Notes under the pieces: generated by a model
Database searches by the model: none
What the model was told of the DNA's origin: nothing
The model's input: the letters and a program-made list of their open reading frames with translations, nothing else
Source of the DNA: Micromonospora sp. AMSO31t
GTDB taxonomy: Bacteria; Actinomycetota; Actinomycetes; Mycobacteriales; Micromonosporaceae
Reading direction: 5' to 3'
DNA length: 64,000 nucleotides
Assembly: GCF_008868175.1 (NCBI RefSeq)
Contig: NZ_WBKT01000016.1
Coordinates: 1 to 64,000, forward strand
Shown: piece after piece, positions 56,474 through 64,000 of the stretch
Layout: each line of letters begins with the position of its first letter
Position numbering within the stretch: the first letter of the stretch is position 1
Made by a program: the position numbers and the translations under genes

Positions 56474-56989
56474 ATCAGCGACCACGACGCCCAACTGCTG
56501 CGCGCGCTGCACGACGAGCATGCCGACGCGCTCTTCGCGCACGCCCTCCGGCTGGTCAACGGCGACCGGTCGCGAGCCGAGGACCTGGTGCAGGAGACGC
56601 TGCTCAGGGCCTGGCGGCATCCCGAGTCGCTGGACCCGCGGCGCGGTTCCGTCCGCGCCTGGCTCTTCACCACCGCCCGGAACCTGGCCATCGACGCCTG
56701 GCGCCGGCGGTCCACCCGGGTCGGCGAGGTCTACACCGACGAGCTGCCCGAACCCGCCGAGACGGTCGACGAGACGGAGCGCGCGGTGGAGGCGTGGACC
56801 GTGGCCGAGGCACTGAACCGGCTCAGCACGACCCATCGCGAGGTGCTGGTCGAGTGCTTCTACCAGGGGCGGTCGGTGGCCGAGGCGGCCGCCCGGCTCG
56901 GGGTGCCGCCCGGCACGGTGAAGTCGCGGACCCACTACGCGCTGCGCTCACTACGGTTGGTGCTGGCCGAAATGGGGGTGACCGGATGA
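56474..56989 (+). CDS. ECF sigma factor, apparent ATC start codon
   Basis: A 171-residue ECF sigma factor if read from ATC 56474. Region 2 begins at once: LLRALHDEHADALFAHALRL, then AEDLVQETLLRAWRHP and RAWLFTTARNLAIDAWRRR. Region 4 has LSTTHREVLVECFYQGRSVAEAAARLGVPPGTVKSRTHYAL. The frame is open from a stop at 56360, yet holds no ATG, GTG or TTG before the GTG at 56588, which would delete half of region 2. ATC 56474 lies 6 nt after GAGG (56464-56467) and gives the usual N-terminus. A base error replacing ATG is the alternative. The anti-sigma gene overlaps by 4 bp. Confidence 0.85.
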   Translation: MSDHDAQLLRALHDEHADALFAHALRLVNGDRSRAEDLVQETLLRAWRHPESLDPRRGSVRAWLFTTARNLAIDAWRRRSTRVGEVYTDELPEPAETVDETERAVEAWTVAEALNRLSTTHREVLVECFYQGRSVAEAAARLGVPPGTVKSRTHYALRSLRLVLAEMGVTG

Positions 56990-57699
56990 CCCGCTGCGAG
57001 TTCGAGCACGACGACGGCGCGTACGTCCTGGGCGCCCTCGCCCCCGCCGACCGCGCCGCCTACGAGCGGCACCTGGGCGGGTGCGCGTCCTGCCGGGAGG
57101 CGGTGGCCGAGATCGCCGTGCTGCCCGGCCTGCTGGGCCGGCTCGACCCGGCGGGGCTGGAGCAGTTCCTGCCGTCCGCCACCGAGGCGTCCCGGGTGCC
57201 TGCGCTGCTCGACGCCGCGCGGGAGCGCCGGCGCCGCGAGCGGTCCCGGTCCCGGCGGCGGTACGCCCTGACCGCGCTCGCCGCGGCCGCGCTGGCGGTG
57301 CTGGCGGGCGTCGGGGTCTCCCTGGTCCGCCCGCCGGCCGCACCGCCGCCCACGGCGTTGCCCACGGCCACCGCTGCGCCGGTGACCATGACGGCCATGC
57401 GGCCGGTCGCCGGCGCCGCGCCGCTGCACGCCGAGGTCGGCCTGACCGACAAGAGGTGGGGCACCGAGGTCACCATGCGCTGCGGGTACGACCAGCGCGC
57501 CGGTCACCGGGAGGCGTACACCTTCCGGCTGGTGGCGCACGGCCCGGACGGCGCGACGGAGCAGGTCGGCACCTGGCTGGCCGCGCCCGGCGACAACGTC
57601 CGCGTGGTCGGCGCCACCCATTTCACCCACGGCGAGCTGGTGCGGCTGGAACTGGTCCGCGCCGACGGCACCCCGGTCCTCGCCTTCGACGCCCGCTGA
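56986..57699 (+). CDS. Anti-sigma factor with zinc-binding (ZAS-like) domain
   Basis: A 237-residue membrane protein. The cytoplasmic N-terminus has the Hx3Cx2C zinc motif (RHLGGCASC) of anti-ECF proteins. One membrane helix (about residues 92-112) is followed by a Pro/Thr/Ala linker and an extracytoplasmic domain that ends VLAFDAR. It should hold the upstream sigma factor until an envelope signal arrives. The ATG overlaps the sigma stop (ATGA). Confidence 0.88.
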   Translation: MTRCEFEHDDGAYVLGALAPADRAAYERHLGGCASCREAVAEIAVLPGLLGRLDPAGLEQFLPSATEASRVPALLDAARERRRRERSRSRRRYALTALAAAALAVLAGVGVSLVRPPAAPPPTALPTATAAPVTMTAMRPVAGAAPLHAEVGLTDKRWGTEVTMRCGYDQRAGHREAYTFRLVAHGPDGATEQVGTWLAAPGDNVRVVGATHFTHGELVRLELVRADGTPVLAFDAR

Positions 57700-57706
57700 G
57701 GCGCGG

Positions 57707-58630
57707 TCAGCGGGCCTCGGCGGGCACCAGGGCGGCGGCCCGCGCCTGCGCCCGGGTCCGGCGGGTGTGACGGAGGGCGTCCACCGTGAACACCACGAGG
57801 GCCACCCAGACCAGGCCGAACCCGGCCAGCCGGGCCGGCGGCATCGGCTCGTGGAAGACCAGCACGCCGCAGCCGAGCTGGAGGATCGGCGCCAGGTACT
57901 GCAGCATGCCCAACCCGGTCAGCGGCAGGCGGTTGGCCGCCCCGGCGAAGAGGAGCAGCGGGATCGCGGTGGCCGCGCCGGCCAGCACCAGCAGCGCCGT
58001 GTGCCCCGCCGAGCCGTGCCCGAAGGTGGCGTCGCCCTGCCGGCCCAACCAGCCGAGGTAGGCCAGCGCGGGCAGGGCCAGCACCGCCGACTCGACGAAG
58101 AGGCCCTCCGCGGCGGGCAGCCCGAGCCGCTTCTTGACCAGCCCGTACCCCGCGAAGCTGAAGGCCAGCACGAGGGCCAGCCAGGGCAGCCGCCCGTAGT
58201 CGACGGTCAGCACCGCCACGGCGAGGCCGCCCACGCCGAGCGCCGCCCACTGGGCCGGGCGCAGCCGCTCGCGGAGCACGAAGACCCCGATCAGCACCAC
58301 GACCAGGGGGTTGATGAAGTAGCCGAGGGCCGTCTCCACCACCCGGTCCGAGTTCACCCCGTAGATGTAGGTGCCCCAGTTGACCGCGATGAGCGCGGCG
58401 GCGGCCGCGATGGCGGCCAGCGCCCGGGGCCGCCGGGCCAGCGCCCGCAGGAAGCCGATGTTGCGCATGGCCGCCAGCAGCAGCGCCACGAAGACCACCG
58501 ACCAGACGATCCGGTGCGCGAGGATCTCCACCGGGCCGGCCGGGCGGAGCAGCTTCAGGTAGATCGGGAAGAAACCCCAGATCAGGTACGCGCCGAAGCC
58601 GTAGAGGTAGCCGAGACGGGTCTGGTTCAC
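57707..58630 (-). CDS. rarD: RarD/EamA-family transporter
   Basis: A 307-residue, ten-helix DMT-superfamily protein. The RarD signature GAYLIWGFFPIYLKLL and HRIVWSVVFV at the N-terminus, and ALGYFINPLVVVLIGV in the middle, are clear. Substrate is unknown. The GTG overlaps the GNAT stop by 4 bp (GTGA), so it is probably translated from that mRNA, although TACGGT 6 nt upstream could also give a leaderless transcript. Confidence 0.9.
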   Translation of the reverse strand: MNQTRLGYLYGFGAYLIWGFFPIYLKLLRPAGPVEILAHRIVWSVVFVALLLAAMRNIGFLRALARRPRALAAIAAAAALIAVNWGTYIYGVNSDRVVETALGYFINPLVVVLIGVFVLRERLRPAQWAALGVGGLAVAVLTVDYGRLPWLALVLAFSFAGYGLVKKRLGLPAAEGLFVESAVLALPALAYLGWLGRQGDATFGHGSAGHTALLVLAGAATAIPLLLFAGAANRLPLTGLGMLQYLAPILQLGCGVLVFHEPMPPARLAGFGLVWVALVVFTVDALRHTRRTRAQARAAALVPAEAR

Positions 58631-59115
58631 GCCTCTACCGTAAGTGGTGAAGCGGGGCTTTGCTCCTTTCCGGTGAGCTGGGTCACGCGCTGGTCGTACT
58701 CCATCCAGCGGCCCGGCTCGACCGGCGTGAAGCCGACCTTCGCATAGACACCGTGCGCGTCGTTCGTGGCCAGCACGATCCGCCGTACGCCCCACTCGGC
58801 CAGGTGGTCGCGGGCCGCTCCGGCCAGCCAGGTGCCCAGCCCCCGGCCCCGCTCGGACCGGTCGACGTAGACGTCGCACAGCCAGGCGAAGGTCGCCCGG
58901 TCGGTGACCACCCGGGCCACCGCCACCTGCCGACCGTCGCCGGGCCGGTAGACGCCGAAGCCGATCGACCCGGCGAAGGCCCGCCCGACGGTGTCCCGGT
59001 CCCGCCCGAGCGCCCAGTACGCGTCCGTGGAAAGCCAGTGGTGCACCCGGTCCAGGTCGAGCCGGTCCGGATCGGTGCTGAGCAGGTAGCCCTCGGCGTG
59101 GGTCAGGGTGAACAC
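58627..59115 (-). CDS. GNAT-family N-acetyltransferase
   Basis: A 162-residue GNAT protein with the acetyl-CoA binding block VYVDRSERGRGLGTWLAGAA and C-terminal IVLATNDAHGVYAKVGF. It resembles small acetyltransferases of amino acid or antibiotic type; substrate is not inferable. GTG 59115 has GGAGGGG just before it, and TAGGGT farther upstream may be its -10. It is translationally coupled to rarD. Confidence 0.88.
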   Translation of the reverse strand: MFTLTHAEGYLLSTDPDRLDLDRVHHWLSTDAYWALGRDRDTVGRAFAGSIGFGVYRPGDGRQVAVARVVTDRATFAWLCDVYVDRSERGRGLGTWLAGAARDHLAEWGVRRIVLATNDAHGVYAKVGFTPVEPGRWMEYDQRVTQLTGKEQSPASPLTVEA

Positions 59116-59158
59116 CCCTCCGACCCTAGTGGCGACCCGACCGGGCCTCACCAGCCAA

Positions 59159-59192
59159 TTCCCGCCCGCTGGCCTGGGCCGGCGGGCGGGAA
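59159..59192. terminator. Hairpin terminator before the GNAT gene
   Basis: TTCCCGCCCGC (59159-59169) and GCGGGCGGGAA (59182-59192) are perfect complements. It ends the transcript of the holin-like membrane protein gene upstream on the same strand. Confidence 0.75.
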
Positions 59193-59210
59193 CCGGCGGG
59201 TGGTGCGGGC

Positions 59211-59597
59211 TCAGTCGCGGTCGAGGACGGCGCCCAGGATCCAGGTGACGATGCCGACGAAGAGGGCGCCCAGCACCGCGGCCGGCCAGAAACCGTCCAC
59301 GTGGAACGGCAGCCCGGCCTCACCGGCGATCCAGCTGGTGAGGAGGAACAGCAGGCCGTTGACCACCAGCGCGATCAGGCCGAGGGTCAGCAGGTAGAAA
59401 CCGCAGCCGACGGTCTTGATGATCGGCTGGAGCACCGCGTTGACCACTCCGAAGATCACCGCGACGAGCACCAGCGTGGTCACCGTCTCGGTGGCCGAAT
59501 CCGAGTCCAGCGTGATGCCCGGGATGAGCAGCGTGGCCAACCAGAACGCCACGGCCGTCGTGCCCAGCCGGATCAGGAGACCCTTCAGAAAATCCAT
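59211..59597 (-). CDS. Phage_holin_4_2-family (YvlD-like) membrane protein
   Basis: A 128-residue, four-helix membrane protein with TLVLVAVIFGVVNAVLQPIIK, typical of the YvlD/phage_holin_4_2 family. Despite the name, these are chromosomal envelope proteins and no phage genes surround it. Function is unknown. ATG 59597 is chosen; a weak GAGTCGACG precedes it. Confidence 0.85.
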   Translation of the reverse strand: MDFLKGLLIRLGTTAVAFWLATLLIPGITLDSDSATETVTTLVLVAVIFGVVNAVLQPIIKTVGCGFYLLTLGLIALVVNGLLFLLTSWIAGEAGLPFHVDGFWPAAVLGALFVGIVTWILGAVLDRD

Positions 59598-59644
59598 GGC
59601 CGGGATCGTGCCACGCCGCGTCGACTCGCGGAACCCGTGCCGGC

Positions 59645-61450
59645 TCAGCCGCGGCCCGGGCGACCGACCAGTTGCGACTCGATCGGCGTCGGCGAGAGCA
59701 GCGCCCAGCGCAGCGCCCGCCGGTTCACCACCGCCACCATGTCGTCCCGGATCCGGGTCAGCCACTCCGCCGAGCCGCCCAGGCCGAGGGCCGCGCCGGC
59801 CAGCGCCGCCTCGCCGGGGTCGAGCGGTTGCAGGATCGCCAGGTCGGCGCGGGCCAGCGCGGCCGTGTCGGCCGGGGTCAGCTCGTCGCGGACCACGAGG
59901 ACCGACTGCCAGGCCACCGCCGGGCCGACCTCCGGCGGCACCGGGCCGGCGTCGACCACCAGCAGCAGGGGGCGCAGCGGGGAGCCGGGCATGCCCCCGA
60001 CCGGCCGCCCCGGTGGGACCAGTGGCACCGCGCCGCCCGGCCCGCCGACCCCGCGGACGAACGGCTCCCAGACCCGGGGCCGCGCCGTCTGCACCGCCAC
60101 CCGTGCGCCGAGCGCCAGCGCCCGCAGGGTCAGCAGCTGGGCGGCCCGCACCCCACCCACCAGCAACAGCCGGGTCGTCGTGGGCCGGAACAGGCGTACG
60201 GTCACCGCGCCCCCGTGCCGGTTGGCGCCCACCATCAGCCCGGACTCGCCGAGGGTGAACTCCAGGGCGGCCAGCTCGGGCCCGACCGGGGGCGCGTCCG
60301 GCCGGGCCACCGCCAGCGGCAGGGTGGCGGCCAGCCCGCTCAGGTGCTCGCCGTCCAGCCGGCGCAGCTCGGCGCCGAGATCCCCGGCGAGCCGGCGCAG
60401 CGCCCGCTCGGCCACCGACAGCTCGGCCGCGGTGTGGGCGGCCAGGCGTACGGTCAGCTCGGCCGGAGCGGGCGCCGAGTCCGCCCCGGACCGCGGACCC
60501 ACGCAGAGCGAGACGGTGGTGGCGGTCGCCGGCAGCGCCAGCAGCCGGGGAACCAGCCGCCGCGCGGCATCGGTGCGCGGATCCGGCCAGCGGCGCAGCC
60601 GCCAGGTGGTCTGCGGGAGCCCGCCCACGGTCACGGCCGGCCAGCTCTCCCGGACCGGCGCCCCGGGGTCGTGGTGGGCCAGTTCGGCCACCACGCGCAG
60701 CGCCGCGGGACCGCCGAGGGGGCGACCAGTGAGCGGCCCGAGCCGGCGCACGATCCGCCGGACGGTGCCGGACAGCGCCCGGCGCAGCTCGTCGTCGGAC
60801 CAACCGTCGGCCCGCAGCGCCCGGACGGCGAGCACCACCCGGGCCCGGGCGGCCAGCCGCCCGTCGGTGAGCTGCCGGTACGACGTGCCGGCCGCGCCCG
60901 CCCCGGCGGCGGGTGCCGGCGCGGGGGACGCGGAGAACAGCAGCTGGATCCGGACCGGCGGACTCTCCGGACCCGCCGGGGGCAGCAGGCCGAGCGGCGG
61001 CGGCAGCTCCCGCGGGCCGTCGCCGAGCAGGTCGTCCGGGTCACCGATCTCCAGCAGCGCCGTCATCCCGGCGGTGTCCTCCAGCACCGCCGCCGGGCCG
61101 CCGGCCAGCTCGGCCGCGTGCACCGCCGCGCCGGGGCGGGCCAGCTCCAGCAGCGCCGCCGGCCCGGAGGTGGCCGGGAGGGCCCGCCGCCGGGTGAGGT
61201 GGGCCGCGCCGACGGCGAGCCACTCGAAGAGCCAACGGCCCCGGAGCCGGACCCAGGCGGCGGGCAGCAGCACCGCCGCCAGCAGCAGGGCGGCCGCGGT
61301 CACCAGGACGCCCCGGCCGACGGCCGCGACCAGCGCGGCGACCGCCACCTGCGCGGTCACCACCTGCCCGGCCCGGACGGGCGGCGCCGGGCGCCGGGTC
61401 CGCTGTGGAGGGTCGGCGGACGCCGGTGGGACGCTGGTGGTCGCGGTCAC
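59645..61450 (-). CDS. eccE: Type VII secretion protein EccE-like
   Basis: About 601 residues. Two adjacent N-terminal membrane helices (about residues 32-65) are followed by a large soluble domain with SYRQLTDGRLAARARVVLAVRAL and GGLPQTTWRLRRWPDP blocks characteristic of EccE. EccE lies at the periphery of the ESX membrane complex. GGGGAGG 5 nt before GTG 61450 supports that start; ATG 61495 would add 15 residues without a good ribosome binding site. It is divergent from the WXG100 genes and near the mycosin gene, which supports the call. Confidence 0.85.
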   Translation of the reverse strand: MTATTSVPPASADPPQRTRRPAPPVRAGQVVTAQVAVAALVAAVGRGVLVTAAALLLAAVLLPAAWVRLRGRWLFEWLAVGAAHLTRRRALPATSGPAALLELARPGAAVHAAELAGGPAAVLEDTAGMTALLEIGDPDDLLGDGPRELPPPLGLLPPAGPESPPVRIQLLFSASPAPAPAAGAGAAGTSYRQLTDGRLAARARVVLAVRALRADGWSDDELRRALSGTVRRIVRRLGPLTGRPLGGPAALRVVAELAHHDPGAPVRESWPAVTVGGLPQTTWRLRRWPDPRTDAARRLVPRLLALPATATTVSLCVGPRSGADSAPAPAELTVRLAAHTAAELSVAERALRRLAGDLGAELRRLDGEHLSGLAATLPLAVARPDAPPVGPELAALEFTLGESGLMVGANRHGGAVTVRLFRPTTTRLLLVGGVRAAQLLTLRALALGARVAVQTARPRVWEPFVRGVGGPGGAVPLVPPGRPVGGMPGSPLRPLLLVVDAGPVPPEVGPAVAWQSVLVVRDELTPADTAALARADLAILQPLDPGEAALAGAALGLGGSAEWLTRIRDDMVAVVNRRALRWALLSPTPIESQLVGRPGRG

Positions 61451-61674
61451 CGCACCTCCCCCGCCCGTTCGCCGAGTGACGCCGCCGTGGCTCATCGTAG
61501 AGCTTCGCCGTCCACAGGGGAGCCCGAGGGGGTAGCAGAACCGGAGTCGGACGGCTACCGTCAGCGACGAGTTCCGTCGAGCGCGCCCGCCGTCCCCTTC
61601 CCCCTTCTCCGGTGGCGCGCTCCGGCGAGTCCACGGTGGTCGCTCCTGCGGCCAGCCACGACCGAGGAGACGAG

Positions 61675-62004
61675 GTGACGTCCGGGGTGTCCCAGACTCA
61701 GGCAGAAGCCGCGGTGATGCAGCACACCGCCGCGAAGTTCGAGCAGGTCGACCAGTCGTTGCAAACCATGCTCAGCGGCCTCATGGCCGAGCTGGAGGTG
61801 TTGCAGCAGGCCTGGCGGGGTGCCGGCGGGCGCTCCTTCGAGCAGGTCAAGCAGCAGTGGGCGCAGGACCAGAAGGCCCTGCAGCGGGCGCTGCGGGAGA
61901 CCGCCACGGCCATCCGCAGCGCCGGCCGGCAGTACGACGTGTCCGACACCGAGGCCGCCGGCCGCGTGGCGGGCACCAACCGCGGCATCCAGCTGCCCCT
62001 CTGA
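61675..62004 (+). CDS. WXG100 protein, EsxB/CFP-10-like
   Basis: A 109-residue protein with a helix-turn-helix and W47-R48-G49 at the turn, and a C-terminal YDVSD (YxxxD) secretion signal. It probably pairs with the next WXG100 protein as an exported heterodimer. GTG 61675 follows GAGGAGACGAG; the frame is open farther upstream but without a better start. Confidence 0.88.
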   Translation: MTSGVSQTQAEAAVMQHTAAKFEQVDQSLQTMLSGLMAELEVLQQAWRGAGGRSFEQVKQQWAQDQKALQRALRETATAIRSAGRQYDVSDTEAAGRVAGTNRGIQLPL

Positions 62005-62024
62005 CGCACGGGAAGGACCGATCG

Positions 62025-62318
62025 ATGGACCACGGTGTGCTGGTCGTCAACTTCGCCGCCCTGCAACAGGCCGGCGCCGACATCCAGAGGGCGCTGACCA
62101 CCCTCGAGAGCCAGCTCGGGCAGCTCGAACGCGACGCCGCCCCGCTGGTCGGGAGCTGGTCCGGTGAGGCGCGCGAGGCGTACGAGCAGCGGCAGGCCCG
62201 CTGGCGGGCCGCCTCACAGGACCTCCAGACCATGCTGCGCGACATCAAGCTGGCCGTGGAGGACTCCGCGGCCGACTACCTCGACACCGAGAAGCGCAAC
62301 GTCAACCTGTTCCAGTGA
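62025..62318 (+). CDS. WXG100 protein, EsxA/ESAT-6-like
   Basis: A 97-residue protein with W45-S46-G47 between two long helices and YLDTE near the C-terminus as a YxxxE signal. It starts 20 bp after its partner with GGAAGGA upstream. A 14-bp hairpin follows. The mycosin gene is convergent. Confidence 0.9.
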   Translation: MDHGVLVVNFAALQQAGADIQRALTTLESQLGQLERDAAPLVGSWSGEAREAYEQRQARWRAASQDLQTMLRDIKLAVEDSAADYLDTEKRNVNLFQ

Positions 62319-62326
62319 CCGCCGCG

Positions 62327-62358
62327 GGGCGGCACGGGCGTTCCCGCCCGTGCCGCCC
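62327..62358. terminator. Hairpin terminator after the WXG100 pair
   Basis: GGGCGGCACGGGCG (62327-62340) pairs perfectly with CGCCCGTGCCGCCC (62345-62358) around TTCC. It is shared with the convergent mycosin gene. Confidence 0.82.
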
Positions 62359-62396
62359 TGTCGCTTCCCTCCGACAGGACGCCGGTGCGGTGCGGG

Positions 62397-63602
62397 TCAG
62401 GCCCGGTCGGCCGGGTGCCAGCGGCGGCGCGCCCCGCGGGGCAGCACGAGGGCGAGCAGCACCACCGCCACGGCCGAGGCCCCGGTCGCGGCGGCCACCA
62501 GCAGCGCCCGGTCCCGGGCCGACGTGCGGCGGGCCTCCCGGGCCAGCTCCGCCGCGTCCGGCCCGTCGACCGGCAGCGCCGCCCCGGCCCGGGGGCGAGC
62601 CGCCGCGACGGCCGGCGACTCGGTCACCGCCCGGTACGGGTTCAGCACCCCGGCGCCGTACCCGTCACCCCGTCCCGGGGCCGGGTCGGCGCCGGCCACG
62701 ATCCGCCGGGCGACCTCCGCCGCGCCCAGGTCGGGGTGATACTGCCGGAGCAGCGCCGCGGTGCCGGCCACGAAGGGCGCCGCGTAGCTCGTCCCCTCCG
62801 CCCGGCGGTGGCCCTGGCGGGGCGCCGCCATCAGCACGTCGGCGCCGGGGGCGACCAGGTCGACGTACGGGCCGGCCTGGGAGAAGGCGGCGCGGGTGCC
62901 GTCCGCCCCGATCGCACCCACCCCGAGCACCCCGTCGTACGCGGCCGGATACGGCCGGGGATCGCCGCTGTCGTGCAGGTTGCCGGCGGCGGCCACCACC
63001 ACGACGTCCCGCCGCACCGCGTAGGCGACCGCGGCGCGGACGGCGGGGTGGTCCGCGTACAGCACGACGGAGAGGTTGACCACGTCGGCGTCGTGGTCCA
63101 CCGCCCAGCGGATGGCCCGGGCGAAGTCGCCCGCCCCGACCGTGCGCCCCGACTCCCGCCCGTCGACGACCTGCTGTTCGCTGACGCGTACGGGCAGGAT
63201 GCGGGCCCCAGGGGCGATCCCCCGGAAGGCCACGCCCGGCCGGGGCGCGGCGGCGATCAGGCTCGCCACGCCGGTGCCGTGCCCGGCGCAGTCGCGGGTG
63301 CCGTCGCCGCCCGGGTCGAGGAAGTCGGCGCCGTCGAGGACCCGGCCGGTGAGCTGCGGGTGGGACCGGTCCACCCCCGAGTCGACCACCGCGACCACCA
63401 CGCCGGCGCCGGTGGCGAGCGGGGTGAGCCGGTCCGGCGCGTACCGTTGCTGGGGCCACGGCTGCTCCGCGACAGGGCGGGCCGGCGCGGTCGGTGCGGC
63501 GCAGGCCGAGGGCGCGCGGGCCGAGGCCGGGGCGGCCGGCAACCCGGCGACGAGGAGGGCCGCCAGGACGGCCAGGGCCGGGCGCGCGGTGGGCCGGGAC
63601 AT
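62397..63602 (-). CDS. mycP: Mycosin, membrane-anchored S8 subtilisin-like protease of T7SS
   Basis: A 401-residue protein with a signal peptide (residues 1-29), a short pro-like region and a subtilase domain with Asp74 (VVDSGVD), His108 (CAGHGT) and Ser272 (EGTSYAAPF). A C-terminal helix (about 375-392) with a basic tail anchors it. Mycosins are required for ESX secretion and stabilise the membrane complex. The ATG has GGAGG 7 nt upstream. Neighbouring EccE and WXG100 genes support the call. Confidence 0.93.
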   Translation of the reverse strand: MSRPTARPALAVLAALLVAGLPAAPASARAPSACAAPTAPARPVAEQPWPQQRYAPDRLTPLATGAGVVVAVVDSGVDRSHPQLTGRVLDGADFLDPGGDGTRDCAGHGTGVASLIAAAPRPGVAFRGIAPGARILPVRVSEQQVVDGRESGRTVGAGDFARAIRWAVDHDADVVNLSVVLYADHPAVRAAVAYAVRRDVVVVAAAGNLHDSGDPRPYPAAYDGVLGVGAIGADGTRAAFSQAGPYVDLVAPGADVLMAAPRQGHRRAEGTSYAAPFVAGTAALLRQYHPDLGAAEVARRIVAGADPAPGRGDGYGAGVLNPYRAVTESPAVAAARPRAGAALPVDGPDAAELAREARRTSARDRALLVAAATGASAVAVVLLALVLPRGARRRWHPADRA

Positions 63603-63756
63603 CGACGGCCTCCGTATCGTGTCGACTCCGGAACGGGATGTTAGCGCCTCGCCGGGCGACCCGGCCGACCGTCGACAACCAGGCATTTGTGATCTTGTTA
63701 CCACCTTGTAGGTTGTAGGCGATGCCTGTGGCCTGTTCGCGGAAGGAGACGTGGCC

Positions 63757-64000
63757 GTGACCGGATGGGAACCGGCCACCGAGGCCGAGGTGGCGATGCG
63801 CGATGCGCTGCGCGCGCAGGACCAGCAGCTCTACTTCCGCATCCTGACCCGCCTCGAGCTGCTCCTGCCGGTCGCCGCGGAGACGCTCGCCGAGGCGGGC
63901 CCGGCGGGCTGGGGCACCTGGACCACCGGGGGCCGCACACACGTGCTGGCCTTCACCTCCGCCACCGCGCTGCGCGCCTGCCTGGGCGAGAACGCCGGTG
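63757..64000 (+). CDS. SseB-like N-terminal domain protein, cut by window edge
   Basis: About 81 codons are visible. The sequence ATEAEVAMRDALRAQDQQLYFRIL, then LPVAAE and HVLAFTSATALRACLG, resembles the SseB N-terminal domain (PF07179-type) found in actinobacterial T7SS loci. I take GTG 63757 with GGAG 8 nt upstream; GTG 63751 is very close to that site. The frame stays open to base 64000. A TTGTGA-N16-TAGGTT promoter-like pair lies at about 63686-63713. Confidence 0.7.
   Translation, partial: MTGWEPATEAEVAMRDALRAQDQQLYFRILTRLELLLPVAAETLAEAGPAGWGTWTTGGRTHVLAFTSATALRACLGENAG

Noticed and set aside
59211-59597. Prophage remnant suggested by a holin-family protein
   Set aside because: The YvlD-like family is chromosomal in many bacteria, and no integrase, terminase, tail or lysis genes are near.

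Overview
The window is a high-GC actinobacterial chromosome segment. Synonymous third positions are mostly G or C, GTG and TTG starts are common, and ATGA/GTGA stop-start overlaps are frequent. The gene set combines futalosine-pathway menaquinone synthesis, a full 14-subunit NADH dehydrogenase, an actinobacterial type VII secretion (T7SS) locus and a PaaABCDE oxygenase. This best fits a soil actinomycete of the Micromonosporaceae (Micromonospora-like); the genus is an inference. No tRNA, rRNA, IS element, prophage or CRISPR array was recognised.

Layout. 1-6.7 kb: a partial NlpC/P60 wall hydrolase, mqnE with small membrane-protein genes, and two tandem secreted C39-like proteins. 6.9-11.4 kb: a secreted M14 carboxypeptidase, then a cobalamin riboswitch and a btuF-btuC-btuD importer operon. 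11.4-14 kb: a VOC-fold protein and an ABC-2 exporter pair. 14.1-16.3 kb: a small cassette of T7SS-like secreted proteins with a YbaB-like protein. 16.4-21.4 kb: HelD, an ArsR-type regulator with an MFS exporter, and mqnA. 21.5-23.4 kb: two overlapping paralogues with SMIK and SDN-like motifs resembling class A beta-lactamase folds. 23.7-27.6 kb: paaABCDE. 27.6-31.8 kb: a zinc-ribbon membrane protein, a Phd/VapC-type toxin-antitoxin pair with a palindromic operator, mqnC, and an LPXTG surface protein lacking its 5' end.

31.8-51.8 kb is the respiratory core: menG (ubiE), a geranylgeranyl-reductase-type flavoprotein (MenJ-like), nuoA to nuoN in canonical order, and a polyprenyl diphosphate synthase. 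With mqnE, mqnC and mqnA this groups quinone-ring enzymes, quinone maturation steps, prenyl-tail supply and the quinone-reducing complex I within 50 kb. A close match to the Rex (NADH/NAD+ sensor) operator lies just upstream of the reductase gene that precedes nuoA.

51.9-59.6 kb: an MFS transporter divergent from an IclR regulator, a Tat-exported PhoX-type protein divergent from an ECF sigma/anti-sigma pair, RarD, GNAT and holin-like membrane genes. The sigma gene has no standard start codon where its N-terminus must lie; an ATC sits there behind a good ribosome binding site and an ECF-type promoter. 59.6-64 kb: the edge of a T7SS locus (EccE, a WXG100 pair, mycosin, partial SseB-like protein) that continues past the window.

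Recurring features are strong perfect hairpins between convergent genes, -10 hexamers only 6-8 nt before start codons (leaderless transcripts), and a repeated 60-80 bp element that fills gaps inside the paa and nuo operons, beginning with the upstream stop codon and ending in the next gene's ribosome binding site.
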